Assembly: GCA_010365135.1 (NCBI GenBank)
Contig: JAAFGY010000002.1
Span: 1 to 64,000, forward strand
Reading direction: 5' to 3'
Length of the DNA: 64,000 nt
DNA from: Flavobacterium sp.
Lineage (GTDB): Bacteria > Bacteroidota > Bacteroidia > Flavobacteriales > Flavobacteriaceae
Under the pieces are notes generated by a model. That model was given only the letters and a program-made list of their open reading frames with translations, was not told where the DNA came from and searched no databases. Positions within the stretch are counted from its first letter, which is position 1. Each line of letters begins with the position of its first letter. Positions 26,224-34,613 of the stretch are shown here, one piece after another. The translations under genes were made by a program, and so were the position numbers.

Positions 26224-27093
26224 ATGAAAACAAAAATTTTATTTTTCGCAACGTTGCTTGCCATGACGTTATTTATTGGTTGTAATTCCAATGAAACTGT
26301 TGATGCAACTGCCACTTCAAGTACAATTACAGCCGAAGATGCTATTGCAAACTCAGAAATTGATGCTGCGGTTGATGATGTTTCTCTTGTTGCAGAAGAC
26401 CAATTTGATATGCAAAAAAGTTCAGCAGCCAAAACCAGTTCGGGAATGCCAAGTATGATGCCATCTTGCGCTACAATAACGACAGTTTTGACCAATGATA
26501 CTTGGACACGAACTATTGATTTTGGCACTCAAGGTTGTGCTTTGCCTAACGGAAATGTGGTAAAAGGAAAAATTATTGTCAGTTTTTCTAAAAATTTCAC
26601 AACTCCTATTAAGACTATTTCTTATAATTTAGTAGGGTTTTATCACAATGGAAAATTAATTGAAGGAAGTAAAACCATTACTCATGAATTAAAAACTTCT
26701 GATTTATTAACAGCAATTCACCCCGTAACAACTCATTCTATAGATGTGAAAATTACATTTGCTGATGGCAAAATTTATTCCAGAATTGGAACTAGGGTTC
26801 GAGAAATGGTCGATGGATTTGCCACAATGACCAATTGGGAAGACAATGTTTTCAAGGTTTGGGGATACAATATCACTACTTTTCCTAATGGATCAAAATA
26901 TACTTGTACCATACAAAAAACAGTGCCGCTTGTAATTAAAATGAGTTGCAAAATGCCTTTCCCAGTTTCGGGTATTGTAGAAATTACAAAAAATGATGGG
27001 AAAGCTACTCTTGATTTCGGAAAAGGCGATTGTGATGATCTTGCCACAATTTCTTTAAATGGAGTTGTAAAGGAATTTCATCTTAAAAAATAG
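26224..27093 (+). CDS. Hypothetical lipoprotein (289 aa)
   Basis: A signal peptide with lipobox (MTLFIGC, lipidated Cys near residue 20), an acidic Thr/Ala/Asp-rich region (about 25-70), then a beta-rich domain. It has several Cys residues (PSCATI, GTQGCAL, KYTC, MSCK, KGDCDD) that could form disulfides. Likely anchored to the outer membrane facing the periplasm or the cell surface. I do not recognise a family with a known function. It ends at a terminator shared with rlmN. Confidence 0.8.
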   Translation: MKTKILFFATLLAMTLFIGCNSNETVDATATSSTITAEDAIANSEIDAAVDDVSLVAEDQFDMQKSSAAKTSSGMPSMMPSCATITTVLTNDTWTRTIDFGTQGCALPNGNVVKGKIIVSFSKNFTTPIKTISYNLVGFYHNGKLIEGSKTITHELKTSDLLTAIHPVTTHSIDVKITFADGKIYSRIGTRVREMVDGFATMTNWEDNVFKVWGYNITTFPNGSKYTCTIQKTVPLVIKMSCKMPFPVSGIVEITKNDGKATLDFGKGDCDDLATISLNGVVKEFHLKK

Positions 27094-27117
27094 ATTGAAA
27101 ATTTCAAGAATAAAAAG

Positions 27118-27149
27118 CGTCCCGATATTTTTTATTGGGACGTTTTTTT
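27118..27149. terminator. Bidirectional terminator between lipoprotein gene and rlmN
   Basis: Stem CGTCCC/GGGACG with flanking A-run (left) and T-run (right). It overlaps the rlmN stop codon region and serves both convergent genes. Confidence 0.8.
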
Positions 27150-28188
27150 ATGCTTCTTTGTTGGCCAATTGACCGCAAGCAGCATCAATGTCTTTTCCCC
27201 GACTTCTTCGCACTTTTACTACTATTCCGCTGGCTTCAAGTGCTTTTATGTAGGCATTGATAGACTCTTCTGAAGCTTGTTGAAAGTCGCCATCATCAAT
27301 CGGATTGTATTCAATTAAATTAACTTTGCAAGGAACATATTTGCAAAATTTGACTAAGGCATCAACCGACGCTTTATTGTCGTTGATTCCTTTCCAAACC
27401 ACGTATTCGAAGGAAATTTTACTTTTGGTTTTTCTGTACCAATATTCCAATGCTTCTCTTAAATCGACCAAAGGAAAACTGGCGCTGAAAGGCATAATCT
27501 TGGAGCGAATTTCATCAATTGCCGAATGTAAAGACACCGCTAAATTGAATTTCACCTCATCATCAGCCATTTTTTTAATCATTTTTGGTACACCAGAAGT
27601 CGAAACGGTGATTCGTTTTGGAGACATTCCTAAACCTTCATTTGAAGTTATCATTTCGATGGCTTTCATCACATTATTGTAATTCATGAGCGGTTCGCCC
27701 ATTCCCATAAAAACAATATTCGACAACGGATGATTGTAATACAAACGACTTTCTTTATCGATCGCAATAACCTGATCGTAAATTTCGGCTGGTTCTAAAT
27801 TTCGCATTCTTTTCAGTCTGGCTGTGGCACAAAAATTACAATCCAAACTGCAACCTACTTGACTCGAAACGCAGGCCGTTGTTCTTGTATTGGTTGGAAT
27901 CAAAACACTTTCGACTACTAAACCATCGTGTAAACGAACCGCATTTTTCACCGTTCCATCTTCACTTCGTTGCATTGTATCGACCTTGATGTGATTGATG
28001 ACAAAGTTATTTTCGAGCATCGTTCGAGTCGCCTTTGCTACATTGGTCATATCGTCAAAACTATGTGCGCCTTTGCTCCACAACCATTCAAAGACTTGGT
28101 TTCCGCGGAAAGCCTTATCGCCATTGGCTATAAAAAAATCTCGTAATTCTTCTTTTGACAAGGCTCGAATGTCTTTTTTCTCCATCAT
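27148..28188 (-). CDS. rlmN: 23S rRNA/tRNA adenine-C2 methyltransferase RlmN
   Basis: Radical-SAM enzyme methylating A2503 of 23S rRNA and A37 of some tRNAs. The cluster motif CSLDCNFC is near residue 117, with NIVFMGMGEP, RITVSTSGV and the C-terminal methyl-carrying Cys in DIDAACGQL. 346 residues, normal. Tandem ATGs; the first is used here. Divergent from the O-methyltransferase gene, with -7 element TAACTTTG at 28193-28200. Confidence 0.97.
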   Translation of the reverse strand: MMEKKDIRALSKEELRDFFIANGDKAFRGNQVFEWLWSKGAHSFDDMTNVAKATRTMLENNFVINHIKVDTMQRSEDGTVKNAVRLHDGLVVESVLIPTNTRTTACVSSQVGCSLDCNFCATARLKRMRNLEPAEIYDQVIAIDKESRLYYNHPLSNIVFMGMGEPLMNYNNVMKAIEMITSNEGLGMSPKRITVSTSGVPKMIKKMADDEVKFNLAVSLHSAIDEIRSKIMPFSASFPLVDLREALEYWYRKTKSKISFEYVVWKGINDNKASVDALVKFCKYVPCKVNLIEYNPIDDGDFQQASEESINAYIKALEASGIVVKVRRSRGKDIDAACGQLANKEA

Positions 28189-28192
28189 CGTG

Positions 28193-28244
28193 CAAAGTTA
28201 ATGACTATTTGTTGATTTGTACATTTGATAATTTGATAACTTTG
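28193..28244. promoter_or_regulatory. Divergent promoters of rlmN and O-methyltransferase
   Basis: Minus strand: TAACTTTG at 28193-28200, 4 bases before the rlmN start. Plus strand: TTG at 28217-28219, 17 bases, then TAACTTTG at 28237-28244 (an alternative TTG at 28212 gives a spacer of 22). Both genes are read from the same 70-base gap and would have very short leaders. Confidence 0.65.
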
Positions 28245-28259
28245 ACAAAAATTAAAATA

Positions 28260-28901
28260 ATGCACTTCATTTCCCAAGATTTAGAAAATTATATCGAGCA
28301 ACATTCTGAAAAAGAGCCAGAATTGTTGGCGGCTTTAAATAAAGAAACGTATCAAAAAGTCTTGTTGCCCCGAATGCTAAGCGGGCATTTTCAAGGACGT
28401 GTATTGAGTATGTTGTCCAAGTTGATTCGTCCTGTGAATATTCTCGAAATTGGGACTTACACAGGTTATTCAGCTTTGTGTTTGTGCGAAGGAATACAGG
28501 AAAATGGTACGATTCACACGATTGACATCAAAGAAGAATTGGTCGATTTTCAGCGCAAACATTTTAATAAATCGCCTTGGGGAAACCAAATTGTGCAACA
28601 TCTTGGCGAAGCTTTGGACATTATTCCAACTTTAGATTTGAAATTCGACTTGGTTTTTATTGATGCCGACAAGGAAAATTATATCAATTATTTTGAACTG
28701 ATTGTTCCAAAAATGAAGAAAGGTGGCATAATTCTTTCGGATAATGTTTTGTGGAGCGGAAAAGTTCTCGAACCCTTGCAACCCAATGATATGAGTACAA
28801 AAATAATCTTGGAATACAATCAATTATTAAAAAACGACCCGAGAGTGGAAACGGTTTTATTGCCTATTCGCGATGGTTTGACGGTTAGTCGTGTTTTGTA
28901 A
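28260..28901 (+). CDS. O-methyltransferase (caffeoyl-CoA OMT type)
   Basis: Class I SAM-dependent methyltransferase, 213 residues from ATG at 28260. SAM-binding motif I is VNILEIGTYTGYSAL, the acidic residues are HTIDIKEEL, and FVFIDADKENY-like (LVFIDADKENYINYF) and LSDNVLWSGKV carry the metal ligands. The longer frame from 28155 would overlap rlmN and the promoter, so it is rejected. The substrate is unknown; bacterial members act on catechol-like compounds or tRNA (TrmR). Confidence 0.93.
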   Translation: MHFISQDLENYIEQHSEKEPELLAALNKETYQKVLLPRMLSGHFQGRVLSMLSKLIRPVNILEIGTYTGYSALCLCEGIQENGTIHTIDIKEELVDFQRKHFNKSPWGNQIVQHLGEALDIIPTLDLKFDLVFIDADKENYINYFELIVPKMKKGGIILSDNVLWSGKVLEPLQPNDMSTKIILEYNQLLKNDPRVETVLLPIRDGLTVSRVL

Positions 28902-28931
28902 ATCAGATTTTAGTATTGAAAGCGGCTGTCC

Positions 28932-29018
28932 TAGCCCTGTTGGCAGCGGCATCCTTTTTCTGGCTTCTTTAGACAGAAAAAGATATAGCGTACAGCAGGA
29001 AAAAGCTCCTAAAAATTA
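28932..29018. repeat. Dispersed intergenic repeat, copy 2
   Basis: Left edge TAGCCCTGTTGGC, central hairpin ATCC-TTTTTCTG (28951-28962) against CAGAAAAAGAT (28974-28984), right edge with AGCAGGAAAAAGCTCCTAAA. Same block order as the copy at 21218-21305. Here it lies between convergent genes and reaches into the stop codon of the PAP2 gene. Confidence 0.75.
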
Positions 29019-29579
29019 AACTGGAAAATTTCTCTTCTGCGCTATTTGATACAATTTGAACATCAAAAAAGCTACTATTGCGCCACATAAATATCCACCA
29101 ATAATATCCAAAGGATAGTGTAAACCCAAGTAAATGCGGCTATAGGCGAAGATTAACGGCCATAAAAATAACAACCAAAAATATTTGAAATCTTTCTTGA
29201 AAATAAGGTATAAAAAAGTGGCAACTCCCATTGAACTTGAGGCGTGACCTGAGAAAAAACCAAAAGAAGATCTGGATTGTACTATTCGAATAAAAGTATT
29301 TATTTCGGGATTGTTGCAAGGTCGAAGTCTTTGAAATCCGTTTTTGAATCCGTTTGCGATTTGGTCTGTAAAAACCAATAATATCCCCACGAACAGCATT
29401 AAATACAGGGTTTGTTTGGTTCCTAATTTTCTGGAAATGAGATACAGCAAGAATAAGAAAAGCGGAATCCAAGAAGTTTGTTTAGTAATTAGCAACCAAA
29501 GTGCATCATATTTTTCCGAACCCAAACCGTTTAAAAAAACGAATAGTTTGGTATCCATCGAGAGGATTTTCTCCAACAT
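29016..29579 (-). CDS. PAP2-family membrane phosphatase
   Basis: A 187-residue integral membrane protein with about five hydrophobic segments and the three phosphatase motifs: KNGFQRLRP (C1), FFSGHASS (C2, catalytic His) and YSRIYLGLHYPLD (C3, nucleophile His). Candidates for substrate are undecaprenyl diphosphate, phosphatidic acid or lipid A. Its ATG overlaps the stop of the upstream tat gene as TAATG, so the two are translationally coupled. Confidence 0.93.
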   Translation of the reverse strand: MLEKILSMDTKLFVFLNGLGSEKYDALWLLITKQTSWIPLFLFLLYLISRKLGTKQTLYLMLFVGILLVFTDQIANGFKNGFQRLRPCNNPEINTFIRIVQSRSSFGFFSGHASSSMGVATFLYLIFKKDFKYFWLLFLWPLIFAYSRIYLGLHYPLDIIGGYLCGAIVAFLMFKLYQIAQKRNFPV

Positions 29580-30049
29580 TATTTAGTACGTTTTATTGGC
29601 CCTAAATGCTCTTGACTCTCTTCCGTTTTTGGCGCTTTTTCAGGGGTTGAATCGTCTTTATTGTTGTCAATTTCTAGTGAGAGCGCAACTGAAGTTTCGG
29701 TTATAGGAGGAGTATTTTTGGACATTATTGTACTTGCAACTTTGTCCACTTCTGACGAAAAATTATCTGAAATTCCTAGTAAAGGATTCTTGTCTCCTCC
29801 TAATAAATTAGCTTTAGCACTATTGATTTCAGAAGTGATATTGTGGGTCAAATCGCTTAACATATTTTGGTCGAAGCCATTGGCATCTGCACCTTTTTGA
29901 ATTTCGCTTTTTATGTCGTTGGTCGCATTTTTTAATTGCGCCATCGCTTTTCCCATAGTACGCGCTATTTCTGGAACTTTATCAGAACCAAAAAGCATTA
30001 AAACCACAAACATTATAAAAATTAATTCGCCTCCGCCAATTCCAAACAT
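29579..30049 (-). CDS. tatA: Twin-arginine translocase TatA/TatB-type subunit
   Basis: An N-terminal hydrophobic helix (GGGELIFIMFVVLMLFG) followed by DKVPEIARTMGKAMAQLKNA, the classic TatA/B amphipathic helix, then a polar, disordered C-terminal region rich in Ser/Glu to 156 residues. The long tail is more TatB-like, but Bacteroidota often use a single TatA type. No tatC is present in this window. -7 element TAACTTTG at 30068-30075 with TTG 16 bases further out. Confidence 0.9.
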   Translation of the reverse strand: MFGIGGGELIFIMFVVLMLFGSDKVPEIARTMGKAMAQLKNATNDIKSEIQKGADANGFDQNMLSDLTHNITSEINSAKANLLGGDKNPLLGISDNFSSEVDKVASTIMSKNTPPITETSVALSLEIDNNKDDSTPEKAPKTEESQEHLGPIKRTK

Positions 30050-30067
30050 AATCTATTATTTAGTTTG

Positions 30068-30094
30068 CAAAGTTACACAGATGTACTGTTACAA
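30068..30094 (-). promoter_or_regulatory. Promoter of tatA-PAP2 operon
   Basis: Minus strand TTG (30092-30094), 16-base spacer, TAACTTTG (30068-30075). The spacer is one base short of the usual range. Confidence 0.5.
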
Positions 30095-30210
30095 AATGGT
30101 TTAATTAATAATTATTTAACGATAATTGAATTTGATTTTTCCATTACCAAATGTAGTAATTCTTTTGAATTCTTTGTTTTTTTGACCGTAGAATCTAGTG
30201 TTTTTGAGTT

Positions 30211-30933
30211 TTATTGTTGCCCTGAAATAATTTCGTTATATTTTAATGCCAAAGGAACAATCAAAAAATTTATTTTAGCTATGTTTTTTGATTTTAAAGC
30301 TTCCGCCAAATTTTTGTCTTCAATACAATAATACTGAAATCCTTTGATGTAATCTGAAGGAATTTTAAGTGTATGAGTGAAATATTTGTAGTCAAATAGG
30401 GAGCCAAATACCACTAATAAACGCACTTTTTTTTCTACTTCAAGTTCTTTTTTGAGCATGGCTGTACGTCCTGAAATTGCATTAATTAGTGCGGTGATTG
30501 GTGTTGAATTCGCACTGTATAATCTTCTTTCTCCCCGAGTTCGCTGAATAATTCCTTTGGGAGAAATCCCCAGTGCAACCGCATTTATTTCAGGGTGTTT
30601 GTTGATGGTTACCTCTTCGAGTTCAATGACTTTGGACATCATTTTGACGATTAAAATATCTGATTTCAAATCCTCTTCTTCGATTATCTTTCTATGATAT
30701 TCTAAATTTATTGACGAAAAAACCAATAAATCCTCGGCTTTCGCCAAAATATAGAAATCGCCCTTGCTATTGCTTGCAGTACTTTTTTCATTTACTAAAT
30801 TGATGATTGTTATTCCTTCGACGTTGCCAGATTCTACAACAATTTTTCCATGGATCAATTTCTCGCCAGCAATTTGACCATAAGTTATTTGGCACAATAA
30901 CAAAAAAAGGACAAGTGTATTATTGGTTCTCAC
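30211..30933 (-). CDS. CarboxypepD_reg-like domain protein, paralogue 2
   Basis: Secreted protein of about 240 residues: signal peptide (LVLFLLLCQITYGQ), then a CarboxypepD_reg-like beta-sandwich (GKIVVESGNVEGITIINLVNEKST in part, then SNSKGDFYILAK). A C-terminal helical region follows, ending near EIISGQQ. I prefer GTG at 30933; a TTG two codons upstream (30939) is possible. It overlaps the end of its paralogue and shares its whole layout, so the pair arose by tandem duplication. Function unknown; such domains often serve as periplasmic or surface adaptors. Confidence 0.8.
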   Translation of the reverse strand: MRTNNTLVLFLLLCQITYGQIAGEKLIHGKIVVESGNVEGITIINLVNEKSTASNSKGDFYILAKAEDLLVFSSINLEYHRKIIEEEDLKSDILIVKMMSKVIELEEVTINKHPEINAVALGISPKGIIQRTRGERRLYSANSTPITALINAISGRTAMLKKELEVEKKVRLLVVFGSLFDYKYFTHTLKIPSDYIKGFQYYCIEDKNLAEALKSKNIAKINFLIVPLALKYNEIISGQQ

Positions 30934-31684
30934 TAGCAATAATTTTAATATAATTTTCTGCCAAAGTAACCATTGCGAATTCTATATTGGTTTTGTTTTT
31001 GGTTTTCAAAACGGTAGTAAATCTTGCATTCTCTACAATGTAATATTCAAATCCTTTTATGTAATCCAAAGGTATTTTTAAATGATTAGCAAAATAATTT
31101 TTGTCAAACATATTTTCTAATTGTAGTAAGTAAAATTCTTTATTTTCGACTTCAAGTTCCTTTTTAAGCATTTTTGTTCTTCCTGAAATCCAGTTTAACA
31201 AAGGATCCGCCGATATCGAACCGCCAGCCATTCCTGTGTAACTGGATGTTGGACTCAAGCTTGTTGCGGTATATAATTTTCTCTCTGCCGGCGTATAAGA
31301 TCTTTTTCCTTTCGAAACAATACCTAAAGAAAAAGCATTAATATTGTCATATCTTTTTACAACAATCTCTTTTAGGTAGGTGATCATTGGTTCCATTTTC
31401 ACCAAAAATAATCCTTTTTCAAAATCTTCTTGATGCAAACAAATTCGAATTTCTTTTAAATGAACTGCTGAAAATAGGAGAGTGTCGCCAGGAATTGCAC
31501 TTATAGCGAAGTAACCTTCCTTTTCAGAAATGGTCGATTTTTCGGTTTTTAAATTGATAACATAAACTCCTTCAAGATCCATACTATTGGCGTTGATTTT
31601 TCCATTTAATACAATTCTAGGCGATTCTTGAGCCAAAATAATATTGGCAATCAAAATAAATCCAATACATATTCCTAATTTCAT
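30920..31684 (-). CDS. CarboxypepD_reg-like domain protein, paralogue 1
   Basis: A 254-residue secreted protein: signal peptide (FILIANIILAQ), the CarboxypepD_reg-like fold (VLNGKINANSMDLEGVYVIN, then SEKEGYFAISAIPGDTLLFS), and a C-terminal part containing RTKMLKKELEVENKE and IPLDYIKGFEYY. Both blocks recur almost unchanged in the downstream paralogue. No TonB-dependent barrel follows, so these are stand-alone proteins. The upstream 160 bases show no full promoter. Confidence 0.82.
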   Translation of the reverse strand: MKLGICIGFILIANIILAQESPRIVLNGKINANSMDLEGVYVINLKTEKSTISEKEGYFAISAIPGDTLLFSAVHLKEIRICLHQEDFEKGLFLVKMEPMITYLKEIVVKRYDNINAFSLGIVSKGKRSYTPAERKLYTATSLSPTSSYTGMAGGSISADPLLNWISGRTKMLKKELEVENKEFYLLQLENMFDKNYFANHLKIPLDYIKGFEYYIVENARFTTVLKTKNKTNIEFAMVTLAENYIKIIASENQ

Positions 31685-31845
31685 TAATGGGGCTAATCAA
31701 TTATTTTTATGATGTAAAATTATTCCAATCTCTTCCAAATTAAATATTAAGGAATTCGTAAGAATATGTTAATTAAAATTTGGGAATTGCAGCACTAAAA
31801 GCACGATTTCATACCTTTAACGCAAATTTATAGTACTTAAATAAA

Positions 31846-32553
31846 ATGAAAAATATAATTATTGCAAGCACATCAACCGTTCACGGAGGAGATTATTTGG
31901 AGTATTTGTTGCCCGAATTAAAGACTCATTTCGAGCATTGCAAAACTATTTTGTTTATTCCTTTTGCACGACCGGCTGGCCTTTCACACGGGGATTACAC
32001 TGCAAAAGTGGCTTTGGCCTTCGCCAAAATCGATAAAGAACTTAAAGGAATTCATGAGTTTGATGATTATTCTACGGCAATTAATAGAGCTGATGGAATC
32101 TTTACAGGTGGAGGAAACACTTTTTTATTGGTAACGCAATTGTATAAATACAATATAATAGATGTTCTTGCCGAAGCGGTTAAAAGCGGAACGCCTTATT
32201 TAGGGACAAGTGCCGGCAGCAATATTTGCGGACTGACGATGCAGACCACTAATGATATGCCTATAATTTATCCGCCAAGTTTTGATACCTTAGGGTTGAT
32301 TCCTTTTAATTTAAATCCTCATTATTTGGATGCGAATTTGCAATCGACACATATGGGAGAAACACGTGAAACTAGAATAAACGAGTTTCATTCGTTCAAC
32401 AGTTTTCCGGTTTTAGGATTGCGTGAAGGAAGTTGGTTGGATGTAAAAGGCGAAAGAATAATTTTGAAAGGAAATCTAACCGCTCGACTTTTTAGACAAG
32501 ATCAAATTCCATTAGAAGTGGAAAGCGAATCTGATTTGAGTTTTTTAAAATAA
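31846..32553 (+). CDS. pepE: Dipeptidase E (alpha-aspartyl dipeptidase)
   Basis: Serine peptidase of family S51, hydrolysing Asp-X dipeptides in the cytosol. The nucleophile elbow GTSAGSN is near residue 122, with FTGGGNTFLL before it and NPHYLD holding the likely His. 235 residues, the family length. The gene ends directly at a terminator and faces tRNA-Gly on the other strand. Confidence 0.93.
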   Translation: MKNIIIASTSTVHGGDYLEYLLPELKTHFEHCKTILFIPFARPAGLSHGDYTAKVALAFAKIDKELKGIHEFDDYSTAINRADGIFTGGGNTFLLVTQLYKYNIIDVLAEAVKSGTPYLGTSAGSNICGLTMQTTNDMPIIYPPSFDTLGLIPFNLNPHYLDANLQSTHMGETRETRINEFHSFNSFPVLGLREGSWLDVKGERIILKGNLTARLFRQDQIPLEVESESDLSFLK

Positions 32554-32582
32554 AAAACCCCAAACTTTCGTTTGAGGTTTTT
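32554..32582. terminator. Bidirectional terminator between pepE and tRNA-Gly
   Basis: Stem AAAAACCCCAAAC/GTTTGAGGTTTTT with one mismatch and a 5-base loop, beginning at the base after the pepE stop. Confidence 0.85.
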
Positions 32583-32584
32583 GG

Positions 32585-32657
<73 letters not shown>

Positions 32658-32669
32658 ATTACAACGGTG

Positions 32670-32701
32670 CAAATATAAATAATTAGTTGGTTTCTGTGCA
32701 A
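32670..32701 (-). promoter_or_regulatory. Promoter of tRNA-Gly
   Basis: Minus strand TTG (32699-32701), 21-base spacer, TATATTTG (32670-32677), placing the start about 6 bases before the mature tRNA 5' end. Confidence 0.75.
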
Positions 32702-32854
32702 GTTTTTTTTTGAATTTTAACATAAAAGATTTTAATTTTTTATAACCGTTTTAAAACTAAATCATTATAATTCGATTATATTTATATTCGTATGTCAATC
32801 CTAATAAAAATACCACACCTAGCACATTTATAGTAAAACGACCAGTTCTTAAAA

Positions 32855-32884
32855 TTGGAAAACCTCTTGAAAGTTGTATTTTTG
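32855..32884 (+). promoter_or_regulatory. Promoter of L,D-transpeptidase gene
   Basis: TTG (32855-32857), 19-base spacer, TATTTTTG (32877-32884). Transcription from about 32891 would give a leader of about 140 bases that contains the small frame at 32917. Confidence 0.7.
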
Positions 32885-32916
32885 CAAGAATTCAAATGAG
32901 GATTTAATTTGATTTA

Positions 32917-33018
32917 ATGCTAGGGAATTGGCGTTATTCTGTTAGCAAAAAATGGGTTGCTCAAAACAATATTTCTTTTTGGAATAACCGATTTGGGAGC
33001 GCTTGTTCTCATGTTTAA
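32917..33018 (+). CDS. Possible 33-aa upstream ORF in L,D-transpeptidase leader
   Basis: ATG to TAA within the predicted leader, ending 11 bases before the transpeptidase start. The product is Trp/Asn/Ser-rich (starts MLGNWRYSVSKKW). No ribosome-binding site is seen and no family is recognised. Such placement could allow translational control, but a frame of this length is also expected by chance. Confidence 0.2.
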   Translation: MLGNWRYSVSKKWVAQNNISFWNNRFGSACSHV

Positions 33019-33029
33019 AAAATACATTC

Positions 33030-34613
33030 ATGAAATTTATTTTAATAATATTATTGATATTCAGCATTTTAAGTTGTGAAAAAGAAAAGCCGCGAAAGTC
33101 GTCTGCTCCAGCTCCTGCCCATATCACTACCATTAAACCAGAGGGAAAATCGGTTTTGATTGACAGTGCTTTGGTCAACTCTTATGGCAGCAAAACGCTT
33201 AAGGAGTTTTATTTCTCTTCTGGGTTTAAATCGGTTTGGCAATCCAAAGAAGACAGAAAAATCATTTTAGAGCAACTCTTGAATTCTGCGGAAGACGGGT
33301 TAAATCCTGCTGATTATTCCATTGAAAAATTACAAAAATTTGAAAAAATATATGCTAATTTAAGTGATAAAGACAGAGGAATTTATGATATTTTATTTAC
33401 TCATAGCTTTCAAAAATACATATTGCACCAGACTAATGGAAGACTAAATCCCAGGAATTTATATAAAGATTGGGATCTAAAAGAAAATAAAATCGATATC
33501 AATGGGACTATTGCAAAATTAATTAAAAGCGATTCATTAGTGTTTAGAATAGAACAATTAAAACCCAATCATCTCGTTTATAAAAGTCTGAAAAAAGCAC
33601 TCAAAATCATTAATACTTTTCCAAACGATAATTTTAAAGCGATCGAAATAGCTAATAAAATTATTCAAAATGATACAAACACTGCATTGATTGACATAAA
33701 AAAGAGATTAATTTATTGGAAGCTTTTGCATCCAAAAGACAGCTTGAGTTCTATTTATGACAATGAAACTGCTGAAGCCGTTAAAAAATTTCAAATGCTT
33801 CATGGTTTAGCAGCAGATGGAGTTATTGGAAAAGGAACTATTGCATCACTCAATTTTACGAAAAACCAACGAAAAAAACAAATTATTGCCAATCTGGAAC
33901 GCTGGAAATGGTATCCAAAAGAAATGGGAAAAGAATATTTAATAATTAATATTCCTGATTATAGATTGACTTTGGTCAAAGATAATGACACAATAAGAAC
34001 GCATAAAGTTATAGTGGGAAGCGCCAAGAGACGAACTCCAGTGCTATCGTCAAATATAACTCATGTGATTTTTAATCCCACTTGGACTGTGCCACCGACG
34101 ATTCTAAAAGAAGACGTAATTCCCGCAATTTCTAGAAATCGAAATTATTTAGCTCAGTCCAATATAAAAGTGTACGATAGTAACGGAAAGGTAGTTTCTG
34201 CCAATAATTGGTTGCTTTCAAGAGCAAAAAGTTATCGGTACGTACAAAGTCCTGGAACATTTAATTCCTTAGGGATGGTGAAACTGGTATTCCCAAATCG
34301 GTTTTCGATTTATTTGCACGATACCAATCATCGAGATTTTTTTGGAAAACAAATGCGTTCTCTCAGTTCAGGTTGTGTACGAGTGGAACATCCATTAAAA
34401 TTGGCTGAATATTTACTTGACGATGAGCGCAATTGGAATTTAGAAAAGATTACCCAAACACTCCAAAACGAAAAAACGAAGCAGATAAAAATCAAGAATG
34501 ACGTTACCATTCACGTTTTATATTGGACCGCTTGGAGCGAAGACAACAGATTAATTTTTAGAGACGACATCTATAATCTTGATGCCAATTTGTATCAAAA
34601 ATTAAGAAAATAA
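33030..34613 (+). CDS. YcbB-type L,D-transpeptidase lipoprotein
   Basis: A 527-residue lipoprotein (lipobox FSILSC, lipidated Cys16). The N-terminal scaffold domain (about 45-210) is followed by a peptidoglycan-binding module (NETAEAVKKFQMLHGLAADG) and a YkuD catalytic domain with HDTNHRDFF and the active-site Cys in SSGCVRVEHP. It should cross-link DAP-DAP or attach other substrates to peptidoglycan. I use ATG 33030; the earlier ATG at 33003 would precede the signal peptide. It overlaps its convergent neighbour, a second L,D-transpeptidase, by 12 bases. Confidence 0.93.
   Translation: MKFILIILLIFSILSCEKEKPRKSSAPAPAHITTIKPEGKSVLIDSALVNSYGSKTLKEFYFSSGFKSVWQSKEDRKIILEQLLNSAEDGLNPADYSIEKLQKFEKIYANLSDKDRGIYDILFTHSFQKYILHQTNGRLNPRNLYKDWDLKENKIDINGTIAKLIKSDSLVFRIEQLKPNHLVYKSLKKALKIINTFPNDNFKAIEIANKIIQNDTNTALIDIKKRLIYWKLLHPKDSLSSIYDNETAEAVKKFQMLHGLAADGVIGKGTIASLNFTKNQRKKQIIANLERWKWYPKEMGKEYLIINIPDYRLTLVKDNDTIRTHKVIVGSAKRRTPVLSSNITHVIFNPTWTVPPTILKEDVIPAISRNRNYLAQSNIKVYDSNGKVVSANNWLLSRAKSYRYVQSPGTFNSLGMVKLVFPNRFSIYLHDTNHRDFFGKQMRSLSSGCVRVEHPLKLAEYLLDDERNWNLEKITQTLQNEKTKQIKIKNDVTIHVLYWTAWSEDNRLIFRDDIYNLDANLYQKLRK

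Noticed and set aside
30920-31684. TonB-dependent receptor fragment
   Set aside because: Although a CarboxypepD_reg-like domain is present, no plug or barrel follows and the second gene has the same complete short layout.
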